NCBI GenBank assembly: GCA_004431415.1
Contig: QPMI01000601.1
Span: 248,001 to 312,000, forward strand
DNA length: 64,000 nucleotides
Direction of reading: 5' to 3'
Origin: Cyanophora paradoxa
Taxonomy: Eukaryota > Glaucocystophyceae > Cyanophorales > Cyanophoraceae
Shown here: piece after piece, positions 20,680 through 32,093 of the stretch
How the letters are laid out: each line of letters starts with the position of its first letter
How positions within the stretch are numbered: position 1 is the stretch's first letter
Position numbers and translations under genes: made by a program
Notes under the pieces: generated by a model
Database searches by the model: none
Seen by the model: only the letters and a program-made list of their open reading frames with translations
What the model was told of the DNA's origin: nothing

Positions 20680-22643
20680 CTACTCCCACGACACATAAAG
20701 AGCAACAAGAATCCAGGAAGGTAACTGTGCCGAGCGAGGCCCGCGATAGCACACGTCATATGCTGGGCCAAGCACCATTGCAGGTGCACGCAAGGCAAGC
20801 TGCAACTGTGGCCACCATGGAGCTGAGGGCCACTGAGGGACAATAAAAACTGCCGAGGCCCTACACTGGCGGACATGTGACACAAGGTGCAAGAGGACAT
20901 TTGGGTCCGGAAAGACGTAATTACGAGCACCACGCCAGGTTGCTGTAAAGCAATCATATCCTTCAGCATGTCGATCATTCAAATCAATGGAAAAGTATCG
21001 ATTTAGGTGAGTGTTGGCTGATGAGGCCATACGATCAATATCAAAAGGTCCAAATGTCCGACTGACCATGGCAAAATACCCAGGTTTCAAAGAGTAGTCG
21101 GCGGGGTAAAAGTAGCGACTCAAAGCATCGGACCACTCATTGTCAACACCAGGAATGTGTTCTGCTTCAATGCTGATGCAATTGAGCAGAGCAATATCCC
21201 AAATTGCTGCTGCAACTCGGCAAAGGTATTCATGTCTTCCGCCACCATTGTTGATGTAGGCCACAGTCACTGTGTTGTCCGAGCGAACTAAGATGTTCTG
21301 ATTGCGCAATAAACCTTGATAGTGCTGCATAGCGCGAAGCACTGCCATTAACTCGCGCCACGACGAAATTTGCTGAGCTTCTTCTTGGTTCCACAGGCAC
21401 TGGAATGGGGCAGGCTCAAGCTCCCAAGCCACAGGTTGAGCATCACCAATTCGGGTAGTGATCCAGGCTCCTGCACCAACATGGCTTGCATCCGTAGTCA
21501 ACACAAGGAGCCTTTCAGGCCGAATAGGGCAGCGGCCATTGTATCGGTGGATGTTGGCCAGCCACCACTCAAGTTCCCGACGAGTCTCATTGGTGAGCTC
21601 CACTGGATGATTCCAATGCCATTCTCTTGCCACGACATTGATGTATCGAAAGAGGGACCTGGTCTTGATGCGAGCTGGAGCCAAGCCCCGTGCCATGGAC
21701 ACAAGGTGCCGGCGACCTTGGCCATTTCACGTGCAGATGCTGATTTCTTTTTCTTCAGAAGCCCTTTGATCAAAGCAAGCAGACGACCAAGCTTGTCTTG
21801 GGGTACTTCAAACAACATGCGGGCGGAGTCCACTATGAAGCCCAAGAAAGCCACCGACTGTGCTGGGGTGAGCTCAGATTTGCTGTTGACCACAAGCTTG
21901 AGGGCAGCAAATGTTTTGAGGACGAAATCCCGCAATTCACAGGCCTTCTCGTAGGTTGGAGCAGCAAACCACCAGTCGTCAACATAGTTCACCACGAAGA
22001 TGCCAAAGCGGCGGAAGTAGTTGACCACTTGTCGCATGATCTTGACGAATGCAAACGGTGAGTGCTTGAGGCCGAAGGGCAAAACTGTGTACACATAGAA
22101 TTTGCTGTCAAACTCAAAGCCCATGTTCCGCCAGTCTTGCGGTGAGACTGGCACGTGGTGGTATCCAGATTCAAGGTCAATAGTGAACATGTACCAGCCT
22201 TGGCGCAGCATGGCTGCAACATGCTCAAGAGTCTCATACTTGAAGGGGATGTCCGGAAGGCCTTTATTGGTAGGCCGGCCATCCCAGATGAGCCGCAACT
22301 TGGATCCAGTCTTCTTGGGCACCACGGACAGTGAGCAGACAATGTTCACTTGAGCTTCTTCAACTTCTCTGATCGCTCCCGTGCGCAAAAGCTTCTGAAT
22401 TTCGGTTCTCACAAAGTCCTGATGGTCCACAGCCGCAGACTTGTGGTTGGCCCGGCGCTCTGCTGGCAGCCGCCTCGCTCCTGACAAAGGGAAACCACGC
22501 AAGATCCAGTTGAGCACGACATCATTGGCTCCAATCGCTCTCCACTGTTGGACTGCAGCTTGAATGCAGGATGCAACAAAGCCTCCTGCAAAGTGAGGTG
22601 AGGCCTTGCATTGGCAGACATGCCCAATTATCGCGGTGCCCAT
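20680..22643 (-). pseudogene. Reverse transcriptase and RNase H of the YR retroelement, one frame break
   Basis: Starts at ATG 22643. RT motifs: VVPKKTGSKLRLIWDGR, WYMFTIDLESGYHHVP (first Asp), TVLPFGLKHSPFAF and VVNYVDDWWF (YVDD box), then LGFIVDSARM. RNase H follows: LLVLTTDASHVGAGAW, SSWRELMAVLRAM, ILVRSDNTVTVAYIN and VDNEWSDALSR give the acidic residues. The frame changes near 21700, where AKVAGT is followed in one frame by LCPWHG and in the next by VSMARGLAPARIKTR; a one-base loss explains this. The downstream end (FDIDRMASSANTHLNRYFS) matches the conserved post-RNase H region of DIRS-like elements. Confidence 0.88.
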
Positions 22644-22711
22644 CTAGCACTGCTACAGCTGATGGTCCATGCAGCCGCTGGCTTGAAGATGGTGACACGC
22701 GAACGGGAAGA

Positions 22712-22872
22712 AGCTTAGAGGCCTTGGCTGCGAAGCAAGACTGAGGCTTGTACCCCAGGGGCGCACTTATAACTTGTAAGTGCGCCCCTTGTACATATGT
22801 GCGTAAGCAAGGCTGCCTTTATTTGGCAGCCATACACTGCCCTATGCTACGCTGACGCTCACATAGGTTCGA
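22712..22872 (-). repeat. 161-bp leader repeat, copy in front of RT
   Basis: Same length and, by eye, the same sequence as 24758-24918 (constant offset of 2046). It contains a 12-bp perfect hairpin (GGGGCGCACTTA at 22758-22769 against 22777-22788) and a second palindromic motif around GGCTGCCTTTATTTGGCAGCC. The RT start codon lies about 70 bp downstream in the direction of transcription. Just beyond the repeat (22874-22903) is an inverted copy of its GTAAGCAAGGCTGCC part. Confidence 0.9.
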
Positions 22873-23664
22873 GTATGGCTGCCACGGCAGCCTTGCTTAC
22901 AGCAAGCTAAGCACAACATGTCTTGTCATGAAGAATATAAGAGTGAGCGTGTCAATGTGCTTGTTGGTTCAAGTCTTGAGCTCACATGCACACACAGTGC
23001 CACAATGCACCCACAGTGCCACAACACATTTGCACAGGCATGGACTTTCTGGATGAATGCGCCAACCTGCGATATCAGCGGGAACAGTTGGCATCATGGA
23101 ATCTTCGTACCCTTGTGTACTCCTCACCTGCAAAATGCACTAGGTTAATTTCAGAGCGCCCAGTATGCGATAGCGACACACGGGAAGGCCGGAGGGGCCA
23201 GGAGCTCGACAGCCAGCAGCACTCCTGACCTGTGCTGGAAACAGGTCAGTTGCCGGGAGTCAGCTGGGGCTCTGCCAGGTTGGAGTCATCCAGACGGCAA
23301 TATATGCCACTAGCATTGAAAAGAAAAGTAGACTACAATCACAGTCACACTTCACAGTGTTAACACATGCAAATGCACACAGGACCAATGCATAAAGCCA
23401 CAGCACGCCGGCGCCACCACGGCTGGTAATGACTATGCCGCACCCGGCCACAATGCCGCACCCGGCCACATGTACACCATCACATGAAATGGAAGCATAA
23501 TACATGTATTGCATGTTTAGGGAAGCATACACGCACACTCTAGATCTTCTGAAGACTGCACTTGCATATGCTAGCAATACTTATGCTTGCAAGAACACAC
23601 CGAAACACTAGTATCTAGCGAAATGCGAAACGAAAACTGCGCGTCCACACAAGGGCGCGCACGT
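22873..23664. other. Spacer between gag and second leader repeat
   Basis: No coding motif. Contains short repeats (CACAGTGCCACAA at 22995 and 23020; GCCGCACCCGGCCACA at 23430 and 23455). It lies inside the retroelement. Confidence 0.4.
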
Positions 23665-24751
23665 CTACTTGGGGGGGTCGCGCCAGCCGGGGCGCGGCTC
23701 GTTCGGGCAATCCTTCACGACATGCCCGGGCTTGTTGCAGCGGAAACACATCCCGCTGTTGCGCTGCGACGGCGGGCGATCGCGGCCCTGGTGCTGGGGC
23801 CGTGGGTTGGCGTGCTGCACATACGGGCGCCCGCCGGCGGCCTCCGGGCCAGCAATGTTGAGCGCGTGCGCCAGCGCCGCAGCCGTGCCCCGATACTCCT
23901 CTGGCACACCTGCCAGCCGCTCGGCAAGCTTGTCGCCGCCCTTGTCGCGAATGTCGATCCGCTTCCGGAGCTCGTCGAGGATTTTGAGGCTCTGCTTTAC
24001 GTGATCGTAGCACGCAGTGCACGAAGAGCATCTCTTGAGCTGAAACTTAAGCTGCGATAGCTGCAGGGCAAGCTCACGAAGCCACGGGTTTTTGAGCTGC
24101 ATAGCCTCATGGTTGTCTTTCTGCTGCTCGCCGAGCTGCTGCTGCTGCTGCTCTTGAAGCTTGATGACCGCGCTATCTATCCCACGCTGAAGTAGCTCAG
24201 CCCACGCTGGCGGAAGCGCACCCGCTGCCGGTTTGGTCGACGTTGGGGCAGTCGAGTTGCCAGCGGGTACAGCATAAGGGCCTTGAAGGTGACGGGTGAA
24301 GCCGGTTGACGGGCCAGCCGCGCCCGGATCCACTTGCGCCAAGTTCGGAAAGTTGCGCGCAGCCACTTGCTCTTCCTCGTCGTAGGCGCCACCGAACTGC
24401 TCACGCTGTGCCAGTCTAACGGCAACGTCGTCCTCAGGTTCATCTTCTGGGTCGGACTGCTGCTGGTCCGGATCCGGCGACACGGCTTTCTCCTTGCCTT
24501 TGCGAGATCGCGTCGGCGGAGGTGCAGGCTGCTCCTCCTCCGCACTGTCGTTGGCCGGAGCTTGAAGACGAGATGACGACCTCCGGCCTGGGGCGCGGGG
24601 TCGTCGCCGTCTTGGGTTTGGCCGACTTGCGCGCACCAGTGGCCGTTGACTTGCGTTTCTGCGCCGCCTCGGCACAGGCGACGAGCAGAATGATGGTCAA
24701 GACGACTACGAACAGAGGGGCCCACGATGGGCTCCTCCGCGAGCGAGCCAT
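23665..24751 (-). CDS. Gag-like protein with CCHC zinc knuckle
   Basis: The main frame covers 23665-24675. It has an acidic Pro/Ser-rich N-terminal third, a Gln-rich helix (QEQQQQQLGEQQ), a Cys-bearing helical middle (RCSSCTACYDHVKQSL) and, near the C-terminus, CFRCNKPGHVVKDC, a CX2CX4HX4C zinc knuckle that binds nucleic acid. The main frame has no ATG at its 5' end. The nearest ATG (24751) is in another frame and opens with a strongly hydrophobic stretch (LFVVVLTIILLVACAEA) followed by a Lys/Arg/Ser-rich segment that looks like a natural N-terminus, so a one-base break near 24560 may separate the two parts. The leader repeat ends 7 bp upstream of that ATG. Confidence 0.75.
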
Positions 24752-24757
24752 GACCTC

Positions 24758-24918
24758 AGCTTAGAGGCCTTGGCTGCGAAGCAAGACTGAGGCTTGTACC
24801 CCAGGGGCGCACTTATAACTTGTAAGTGCGCCCCTTGTACATATGTGCGTAAGCAAGGCTGCCTTTATTTGGCAGCCATACACTGCCCTATGCTACGCTG
24901 ACGCTCACATAGGTTCGA
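24758..24918 (-). repeat. 161-bp leader repeat, copy in front of gag
   Basis: Direct repeat of 22712-22872 including the 12-bp hairpin. It marks the probable 5' boundary of the element; after 24921 the sequence no longer matches. Confidence 0.9.
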
Positions 24919-24921
24919 ATA

Positions 24922-26024
24922 TTATCGACTGGAGATCCCGCTGCACATGTACATGTACAGCGCGCATGCGCAGCTGGTGGGCTTCAAGCAGCTCATGATC
25001 ATGATCAGTCCGACCTGCACGCTCCTGGAAGGGGTCGAGGACAAATTAATGCCCTTAAATTTAAATCCTTCACGAAAGCGAAACTATCGCCGCTGAGGCA
25101 TGCATATGGACGTGCAAATGGGCATCACCTACCATATTGATCGCGCGAAACGCGATCGATGTGCATATGCATGTGGACCGGATCTGCGCGCGGGATCCAT
25201 TCGAATTCTTGCGCGCGCGAATTCGCAGCGCAATCAAGCTTTAAGCTCAATCACGCACGAGTCCGTCTCCTCCGAGTTCTCGTACGCGCTCTCGAATTCC
25301 GTCGATCCGCCAGCGCTGGCCTTCCGAATTCGCTGCTGCAGCTGGCCGGAAAATCCGAATGCACGTGCACGTGGGGGCTCGAGGTGTGGTCGCGATCGAG
25401 CTTAAGGGGAATTTCGAAGCTTAAGGGGAACTTTGGAACGGGAGAAACAGAGGCACGTGCACGTGCACGTCGACTGGCTGATGGGGATCCCCGGAAAAGG
25501 GTTCGGGATAAAATGGCTAAAAAAGGGATGGGAGGGGGATGGAGGGGGGATGAGGGCTAGAGAATTCGAAGATCCACTTATATACCTGTATATATATACG
25601 TACGAAGTTATATGCACGCATGCGCACATGATTCGTACACGTGCACGTGCATCTTCGAAGTTTGTATATATATATGTATTGGCCCGAGCCCGATCGCGCG
25701 AGCTTGGCCCGAGATTGACGGACAGATGAAGCGGTTGCCGCGGCGGGGGAAGGGGGTGTGGGGTGGGGGTATGGGGGCGGGGATGATGAGGGACGGGGAA
25801 CACGTAAATGGGGAATGCCTCTCGGGACTAGCACAAGCGTGCGCGTGTTGCAATGGCAGTTGTGCTCGAAACTGCAAAGACTGATGTGTTCCTTTTTTGA
25901 TTACATCAGTCACGGGATCCTTCGTTCCTTTTTAGATTACGGGTGCTCCAAGGGGGGTGGGGGCGGGGAGGAGGAGGGAGGGGGAGAGGGAGGAGAAAGG
26001 GTACAGACTCGAGAAGCTAAACGA
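24922..26024. other. Spacer rich in palindromic words
   Basis: Many six-base palindromes (GAATTC, AAGCTT, GTGCAC/ACGTGC series near 25440 and 25640) and TATA-rich runs (25580-25600, 25665-25680). A G-rich tract spans 25740-25800 and 25950-26000. I find no supported gene; 25250-25350 read on the minus strand has a short acidic frame that could be an exon end, but nothing joins to it. Confidence 0.35.
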
Positions 26025-28478
26025 CTAATCGGCAAACAGGTCGTAGATGTCGATGGGGGCCGCCCCCTCCTCCGCCCCCGCCCCCCCCGCCGCGGGACCC
26101 GCTCGTCCCGCCTCCTTTGCCGCCGCCCGCTCCTTCAGCGACGGGTGCAGGTTCTCCTTGCTCGCCTCCTGCCACGTAGTTAGAAAGGCGAGGGTGCGTG
26201 CGGGGGCGGGGGGCGGGGGCTGGCCTGGGGCCGGAGGGGGTCGACGCCGACCCGCGCGAGCACCGCCGCCATGTCCGCCGGCACCGGCGCCCTGGGCCCG
26301 CCCCGCCCCGTCGCTTCCAGGCGCGGGGGCGGGGCGAGGGGCGGGCGGGGGCGGACGCGATGTCGAGGGGCCCGAGGGCGGGGTCCACGGGGTGCGGCAG
26401 CTGCAGGCGGTACGCGTGCAGCATCTGCCGCGGCGCCAGCGCTGCGCACGCGTACGCCCCCCGCGCCGTCAGAGGGGCGGGAGAGTGCGCGCGGGGCGCG
26501 GGGCCGGACAGGAGTAGCGCTTGTTGAAGGCGGCGGAGCCGTAGAGGGGGTCCCCCAGCACGGGGCAGCACTTCGTCGCCAGGTGCACGCGGATCTGGTG
26601 CGTCCTGCCCCCAGCCCCGGCCCTCGGGACCAGACCAGTCCAACTTTAAAGGGCGGGGGCGGCGGACCGGCCGGTGGCGATGGAGACCTCGAGGGCCGAG
26701 AGCTGCGTCCGCGGCTCGTACCTGCGCGCCCCCGCCGCCCCTCAGAGGGGAGGGGAGGAGAGGGGGCGGCGGGGGGTACCGGATGCGGCGGAAGGCGGTG
26801 AGGGCCTCCCGCCCCCCCTCGTCCGTCGGCACCACCGACATCTTCTGCCGCTGCACCTGTACCCCCCGGGGGCCCGGCCGCGGGATCAGGGGACCGGACC
26901 AGGCCGGGCGGATCGAGACGCCGCGCACGGGGTGCCGCCCGATGGGCGCGTCGACCGTCAGGATCTGCGGGGCGAAGCTGAGAGGAGAGGAGAGGCGGCG
27001 GGGGCGGGCCTGCGGGGGGTACGGCGGCACCTGCCCGTCGTGCTCGGCCGGCGTGGCCGTCGAGACGACCGCGAGGTACGTCTTCTTCACCTGAGCCAGA
27101 GGCTCAGAGGGGGTGGGGGGGGGATTGCATCGCGGGGGGTACCAGGCGGTCGTGGAAGAGGCGCATTAGCGCCTGCTGCGCGGCCGCCGTCTTCGCCACC
27201 AGGAGGATCCCTGTACCCCGCCGCCCGGCTCGAGAAGGGCGCAGGGCTCGAAGTGCGGGCGGGCGGGCACCGCTCGTCTCCTTGTCGAGGCGGTGCACGA
27301 TGCCCGGCCGCTGCGGGTACGCGCCCCTCAGCCGGGGTACGGGCGGAGGGGGAGCGGGGGCTGGGCTCGCCAGCGCGTGCAGGGCCGCCGATCCGTCCGC
27401 CCCGCCGGCGCCGCCCGCCACCGCACCCTCCTCTGCCTCCTCCTCTCCCTCCTCGCCCACCGGCGCCACTGCGCTCGCCCCCGTCAGGCGCGCGTACCCC
27501 ACAGCGCAGGGCGCAGGGGGTACGGCGTACCCGGGGCGGGCTCCACCCCCGCCGCGTAGTCGCGGAACAGCGGAGCGTCCGCAAAGTAGTGCAGAAGCGC
27601 GTTGACCAGCGTACCCGTCCAGTTGCCTGGGGCCGGGTACGGGTTGAGAGGGGCGGGGCGGGGGAATGTAGCTCGGGCACGGAGGGCTCGCCTGCAGAGG
27701 GGTGGACGCACATGCCCGCCGGCTGCGCGGGGCGGGTGAGGGGATGGGGCGGGCGGGGGAAGAAGCCGGGCGGGGGTACCTTGTTGACGGCGATCATGTG
27801 GTCGTCCTCGTAGAGGACCTCGAGGGGTATGGCCTCCGGCTCGGCCCGCAGCGGCCGCGCCGGCACGAACCCGACCTGCGCGCGCGTGAGCTCGCCCGCG
27901 GGGTGCGAGGGGGCGGGGCGAGCGGGGCGGCGCGCCTCGAGAGTGGCCCCGGCCTTGACCTTCTCGTTCTTCTTCGCGATGGGCTGCCCGTCGAGCGTCA
28001 CCAGACCACCCGAGACGAGGTTCTGGAGGTACTGGCGCGAGTGCGACGAGAAGCGCGTCGCCAGGACCTGCGCGCCGCCGTGCGGTGGATCGAATTCGGG
28101 CCCGCGCGGGGATCGGGCGCGCGGCACCTTATCGAGCCGCTCTCCGTTCTCCTCAGGAGGCACTGTGAACGTGACGCGCTCCACGACCGACGCGCTGGGC
28201 GGCGGGAGCTGCGCTGCCGCTTCCTTCGAGCGCTTGCCGGCCTTGGCCTGCTTGCAGACGATCCGAGTCCGTTGGGTGCCACTGTCCGCCCCATCGGGCA
28301 TGGGAGCGCGCGTACGCGCGCCCCAGGCGCGCCCTGCCGCAAAGATCTGCCCGCGATCGCCCAGCCACGCTCGCCGGGGATCCCGCTGCGCTGGAACGCT
28401 TGTACATGCGCTTGATTGCGTGCTGCTTGCCGCGCAGGCTGCTCCGGGCGCCAGGGCAGCGAGGGCGATGAAGCTCAT
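26025..28478 (-). CDS. RluA/RluD-type RNA pseudouridine synthase, probably organellar
   Basis: Converts uridine to pseudouridine in RNA. Minus-strand exons with short introns. N-terminus (from ATG 28478) MSFIALAALAPGAACAAS is signal-peptide-like and followed by a basic stretch, suggesting import into an organelle. Then an S4-type RNA-binding domain (SRQYLQNLVSGGLVTLDGQP, about 28020), IPLEVLYEDDHMIAVNK (27800), the catalytic loop PGIVHRLDKETSG (27290; Asp is the nucleophile in this family), GILLVAK (27210), KKTYLAVV (27080) and GRTHQIRVHLATKCCPVLGD (26580). It ends in a Lys/Ala tail and GAAPIDIYDLFAD with stop at 26025. The intron 27627-27691 has GC-AG borders. Its start lies 250 bp from the divergent Atg22-like gene. 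Confidence 0.9.
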
Positions 28479-28728
28479 TTTTTTGCCTTCGACTGCTCCC
28501 CCCCTCCCCAGCTCCGTCCCGAGCTTCTAGGCTAGCGAGCTCGGAAAGTGTCGAGCAGGAGCAGGAGCGCAAGGTTGGCGGCTTCGCGCCCAGCCCGCCA
28601 ACTCCTGCCGCGCCCAGCTCGTGCAGACGCTGCATGCCGGCTGGCTCAGGGTTTAGCTAGAGACGCCGACCGACGCATCCGATCGCGATCCAACGAAAAG
28701 GCCGCTGGACGCTCTCTGTCGATAGCGG
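28479..28728. promoter_or_regulatory. Shared divergent upstream region
   Basis: The 250 bp between the starts of the pseudouridine synthase (-) and the Atg22-like gene (+) must hold both promoters. I see no TATA box; there are GAGCTC and GGAGCAGGAGC words but no motif I can name. Confidence 0.45.
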
Positions 28729-29948
28729 ATGGCCGACACGGACGCCGCGGCCGCGGCCGCTGGGCCGGGCGAGGGACACGCGGAGCCGCGCGACGAGCCA
28801 GCGGCGGCCGTGGACGGCGGTGAGAATCCGGGCGACAGCCTCCGCGAGAGCGTCGAGCCGGCAGTCATCGTCGAGCCGCGTACGGAGCGATCCGAGATCC
28901 GATGTGCGCGGGCGGAGCGGGCCGGCGCGCTGGGCGCTGAGTGGGAGCGCAGCGTGGATTAGCTACGACTGGGCGAACGCGAGCTACGCGACCTGCGCCA
29001 TCAGCGGTCCGCCCTCCGGCCGCCCCGGATCCCGCCCGTCTGAGCGCGGGCGGGGCCCCAGGCTTCCTCCCGAACCTCCTCAAGAACCTGGCCGACGGCG
29101 CCGCGGACGAGCGCGGGTACGTGAGCCTGGCGGGCATCCCGATACGGCCCGTCTCGTTCGCGACGGGGTCCATCGTCGTCTCCTGCCTCATCCAGGCCCG
29201 CCCCCGCGCCCCCGCCCCCGCCCCCGGATCGAATCGCGGATCGAATTCGAACGCCCGCGTGGCAGGTGGTGGTCTTCACGCTGTTCGGGGCGGCGGCCGA
29301 CTTCGGGTCGAACCGGAAGACGCTACTGCTCCTCTGCGCCGCCGCCGGCGCCCTCTCCACCTCCGCCCTCGTCTTCCTCTCCTCCGACTCCCTCTGGTGG
29401 CTCGCGTCCGCCCTCTACCCCTCCACCCCCCACGCCATCCCCGTCTCCTCTCAGCGGGGGTACAGGGGCCTGCTGCTGATCGTCTCGAACGTCGCGTACG
29501 GCTTCTCCCTCGTCTGCTTCAACGCCTTTCTGCCGTTGCTCGTCCGGAACCATCCCGCGGTACCCCCTCACCTTACCTCGAAGGGGCGCGGCACCCCCGG
29601 AGCGTTTTCTGATCAGTGGAGGGGGTGCCGGGCAGGTGCGGGAGGCGAAGGGGTCGGCGAGCAAGCGGGAGGCGTTCGAGAAGATCAGCAACCGCGTCAG
29701 CACGCACGGATTCGCCGCGCACTACCTCGCCGGCGAGCCCGTACCCCCTTCCCCCTCCCCCGTTCGCCTGATCGGGGGGTACAGGCGTGCTCTCCCTCGG
29801 GCTCTGCGTCCCCATCCTCATCGCGCACCAGGACAACATCAAGCTGGGGTATGCAGACTCTGGCCCTCTCCCTGCCCGCGCCCTCTATCCTCATCGGCCG
29901 CCAGATACCGCCTCTGCATGCTCATGTGCGGCATCTGGGTGCGCCCCG

Positions 29949-29982
<34 letters not shown>

Positions 29983-31508
29983 CGGTCGATCTGTTCCCCA
30001 GTGGTTCGCCTTCTCGATCGGGGTGGTGGTGTGGACGCGGGAGCGGCCGGGGCCGGCCCTGCCCCACGGCCAGTCTTACATCGGCGCCACCCTCCGCCGC
30101 GGTCCGGCCCGCATGCGCATCCCCCCACCGTCCCCCCCCCCCCCCGCCCCAACGCCTGGGCCAGTTCGCAACACGGCGAAGGAGATCCGGCGGCTGCCGC
30201 ACACGCTCCGCCTCCTCGTCGCCTACTTCGTCTACAGGCGCCCCGCACCCCCTCCCGCCCCTCCCCTCCCCCTCAACTCCCCCCCTCCCGCAGCGACGGC
30301 GTCTCGTCGATCGCGAGCCTGGGGTCCCTCTTCGCGGACGAGGAGCTCGGCATGAAGGGCCTCCACCTCGCCCTCCTCCTCATCGAGGCCCGCCCCGCGC
30401 CGCCCCCCCTCCTTAGCTTTCCCTTCCCCCCTCACCCGCGCGCCTCTGGGCAGGTGCCGCTGGCGGCCGGGATCGGCAACTACTTCTTCCTCGCCGTCAA
30501 CCAGCGCCTCGGCGTCCCCCCCAAGCGGGTCCGCCCCCCCCGCCCGGGCCTGAGGGCGGCGCCCGTCCCGTCCCGACCGCCCCGCCCCGCCCCCGCCCCC
30601 GCCCCCGCGGCTCAGGTGATCTTCATCAACATCGGCGTGCTCGCCTCGCTCCTCTTCTACGCCCTCCTCGGCCTCATCCCCTCCTGCCCGTGCGCCCTCG
30701 CCCGAGCCCGGGCCCGAGCGAGCGGGGGAGCGCGGCGCGATTCGTCCGGGGTACAGGATCGGCCTGAAGAACGTGTGGGAGATGTACGCCTTCGGCTTCG
30801 TCTTCGGGTTCAACCTGGGTTCGGCCCCCGGCGGGGCCCCTTCGTCTCCCGCCCCCGCGGGTTCGATTCTCGGCGCAGGCTCGATCCAGAGCTTCAGCCG
30901 GACGCTCCTGGCCGGCCTCATCCCGGACGGCTGCGAGGCCGAGTTCTTCGGTCCGCCCTTGAAGCTTTCCCGCGGAGAATTCGATCCGAGGGAGATTTGA
31001 TCCCCGCGCCGCAGGCTTCTTCGAGGTCACCGACAAGGGCAGCAGGCGCGCGCCCCCGCCCGTGGCCCCTTTTCTATCCTCCGTTGCGAGGCCGAACCCC
31101 CCGCAGCCTCGTCGTGCCCAGCATCGCCACCCTCATCATCAACCTCTCGGGCGAGGTACCCCCCCTCCGCTTCTCCCCCTTTTCCTCCTCGCCACCGCGG
31201 AGAGCCGCGGCAGATCCGCCTGGGGATGATCCCCGTGCTGGCCGCCTTCCTCATCTCCGTACCCGTCCTCCGCTCCGTCGACCTCGAGGTCCGCCCCCCC
31301 CGGGGGGGGAATGAGTCGCGCCGGGGTACGCCGACCCTCCCTGGCGCCGCTCGCAGGCGGGCCACAGGCACGCGAAGGCGGCGTCGCGGTACCTGCGGGA
31401 GGGGGACGAGGAGGAGGGCGGCGCGGCGGGCAGCGCGGCGGGCGGCGGCGGGGCCGGCGGGGGGGGGCGGGGCCCGCGCAGGGCGACGTCCCCCTCAAGG
31501 AGGTCTAG
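28729..31508 (+). CDS. Atg22-like vacuolar permease (major facilitator family)
   Basis: Atg22 proteins are multi-span carriers that release amino acids from the vacuole after autophagy. The start ATG 28729 opens an acidic Ala-rich cytosolic N-terminus. Conserved pieces follow in order: ISYDWANASYATC (28965), PVSFATGSIVVSCLIQ joined to VVVFTLFGAAADFGSNRKTL (29150-29320), IVSNVAYGFSLVCFNAFLPLL (29480-29545), WFAFSIGVVVW (30005), IGNYFFLAVNQRLG (30470), IFINIGVLASLLFYALLG (30620), YAFGFVFGFNLG (30785), SFSRTLLAGLIPDGCEAEFFG (30890) and MIPVLAAFLISVPVLRSVDLE (31225-31290). At least 12 short introns; two (29196-29265, 29733-29784) have GC-AG borders and one holds 33 consecutive C. The last exon (GDVPLKEV) is less certain. 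Confidence 0.88.
29949..29981 (+). repeat. Run of 33 C inside an intron
   Basis: Homopolymer within the Atg22-like intron that starts GTGCGCCCCG after GGCATCTGG and ends TTCCCCAG before TGGTTCGCC. It makes the polypyrimidine tract unusually long and prone to slippage. Confidence 0.85.
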
Positions 31509-31900
31509 TCTAGATCTAGTCTATTCCGGTTTGCACATTGTGCCGAATATACAGGTCCTCGCTTTTTTGTTTCTGTCCCGCCGCGGCGCCCAGAGCACTC
31601 GTTTGATCTGCCTAATTACGTAAGGGACCAGCCGCGACGGCGATCTAATTTGATCTTTTGTGCACTCGATCGCGACCATGTCCCCTTAGTCGTGTCCGGC
31701 CACCCCGCGCGCACGTGCACCACCGACGTCGACCGACGCTGAACTGAGATCATTATTTCTGTCGAGTACTAGTACTAGTACTGGTTCAATATTTCATCAA
31801 TCACAGAGCATTGAAAGTATTGTACAGCTGCGAGGATTGCACTAACGTATACTATTTCCAATAAGTTACACGCTAAAACGAACTGTCTTGAAAGCGGTTG
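31509..31900. other. Intergenic, no gene seen
   Basis: About 400 bp between the Atg22-like stop and the inverted repeat arm. Contains CTAG-rich words (TCTAGTCTAGATCTAG at 31503; ACTAGTACTAGTACTAG at 31768). No reading frame of interest. Confidence 0.4.
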
Positions 31901-32093
31901 CTGGGCGCGCGCTACGATGGCTGGGGTGGTTGCGGGGAGACCCGCAAGCGGGCGACGGGCGGAGGTCGAGGATGCAGGAAGCATTGTACAGTCCACAGGA
32001 CGGCGGGCGAAGGCGAACTACAGGATCCCCCGGCAGGAGGGGGGCACTAGCGATGCGAGCGATTCGAGGCGGGGCGGGCGGGGGGCGGCCGGG

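Larger units (their letters stand above)
19430..24921 (-). mobile_element. Tyrosine-recombinase retrotransposon (DIRS/Ngaro type)
   Basis: Read on the minus strand: leader repeat, Gag with zinc knuckle, spacer, second identical leader repeat, RT plus RNase H, tyrosine recombinase. RT followed by a DIRS-type RNase H and a YR instead of a DDE integrase defines the order. No long terminal repeats flank it; the 161-bp direct repeats at 24758-24918 and 22712-22872 are instead placed in front of gag and in front of RT. In Ngaro elements split direct repeats sit at the ends, so this arrangement is odd. The RT/RNase H frame is broken once and the YR lacks its C-terminal catalytic half. Confidence 0.85.

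Noticed and set aside
22712-24918. Direct repeats as LTRs of a conventional LTR retrotransposon
   Set aside because: They do not flank the RT, the element has a tyrosine recombinase rather than a DDE integrase, and the repeats precede each ORF.
25100-25560. Overlapping plus-strand frames
   Set aside because: Composition follows the palindromic spacer sequence; neither frame resembles the coding exons nearby.
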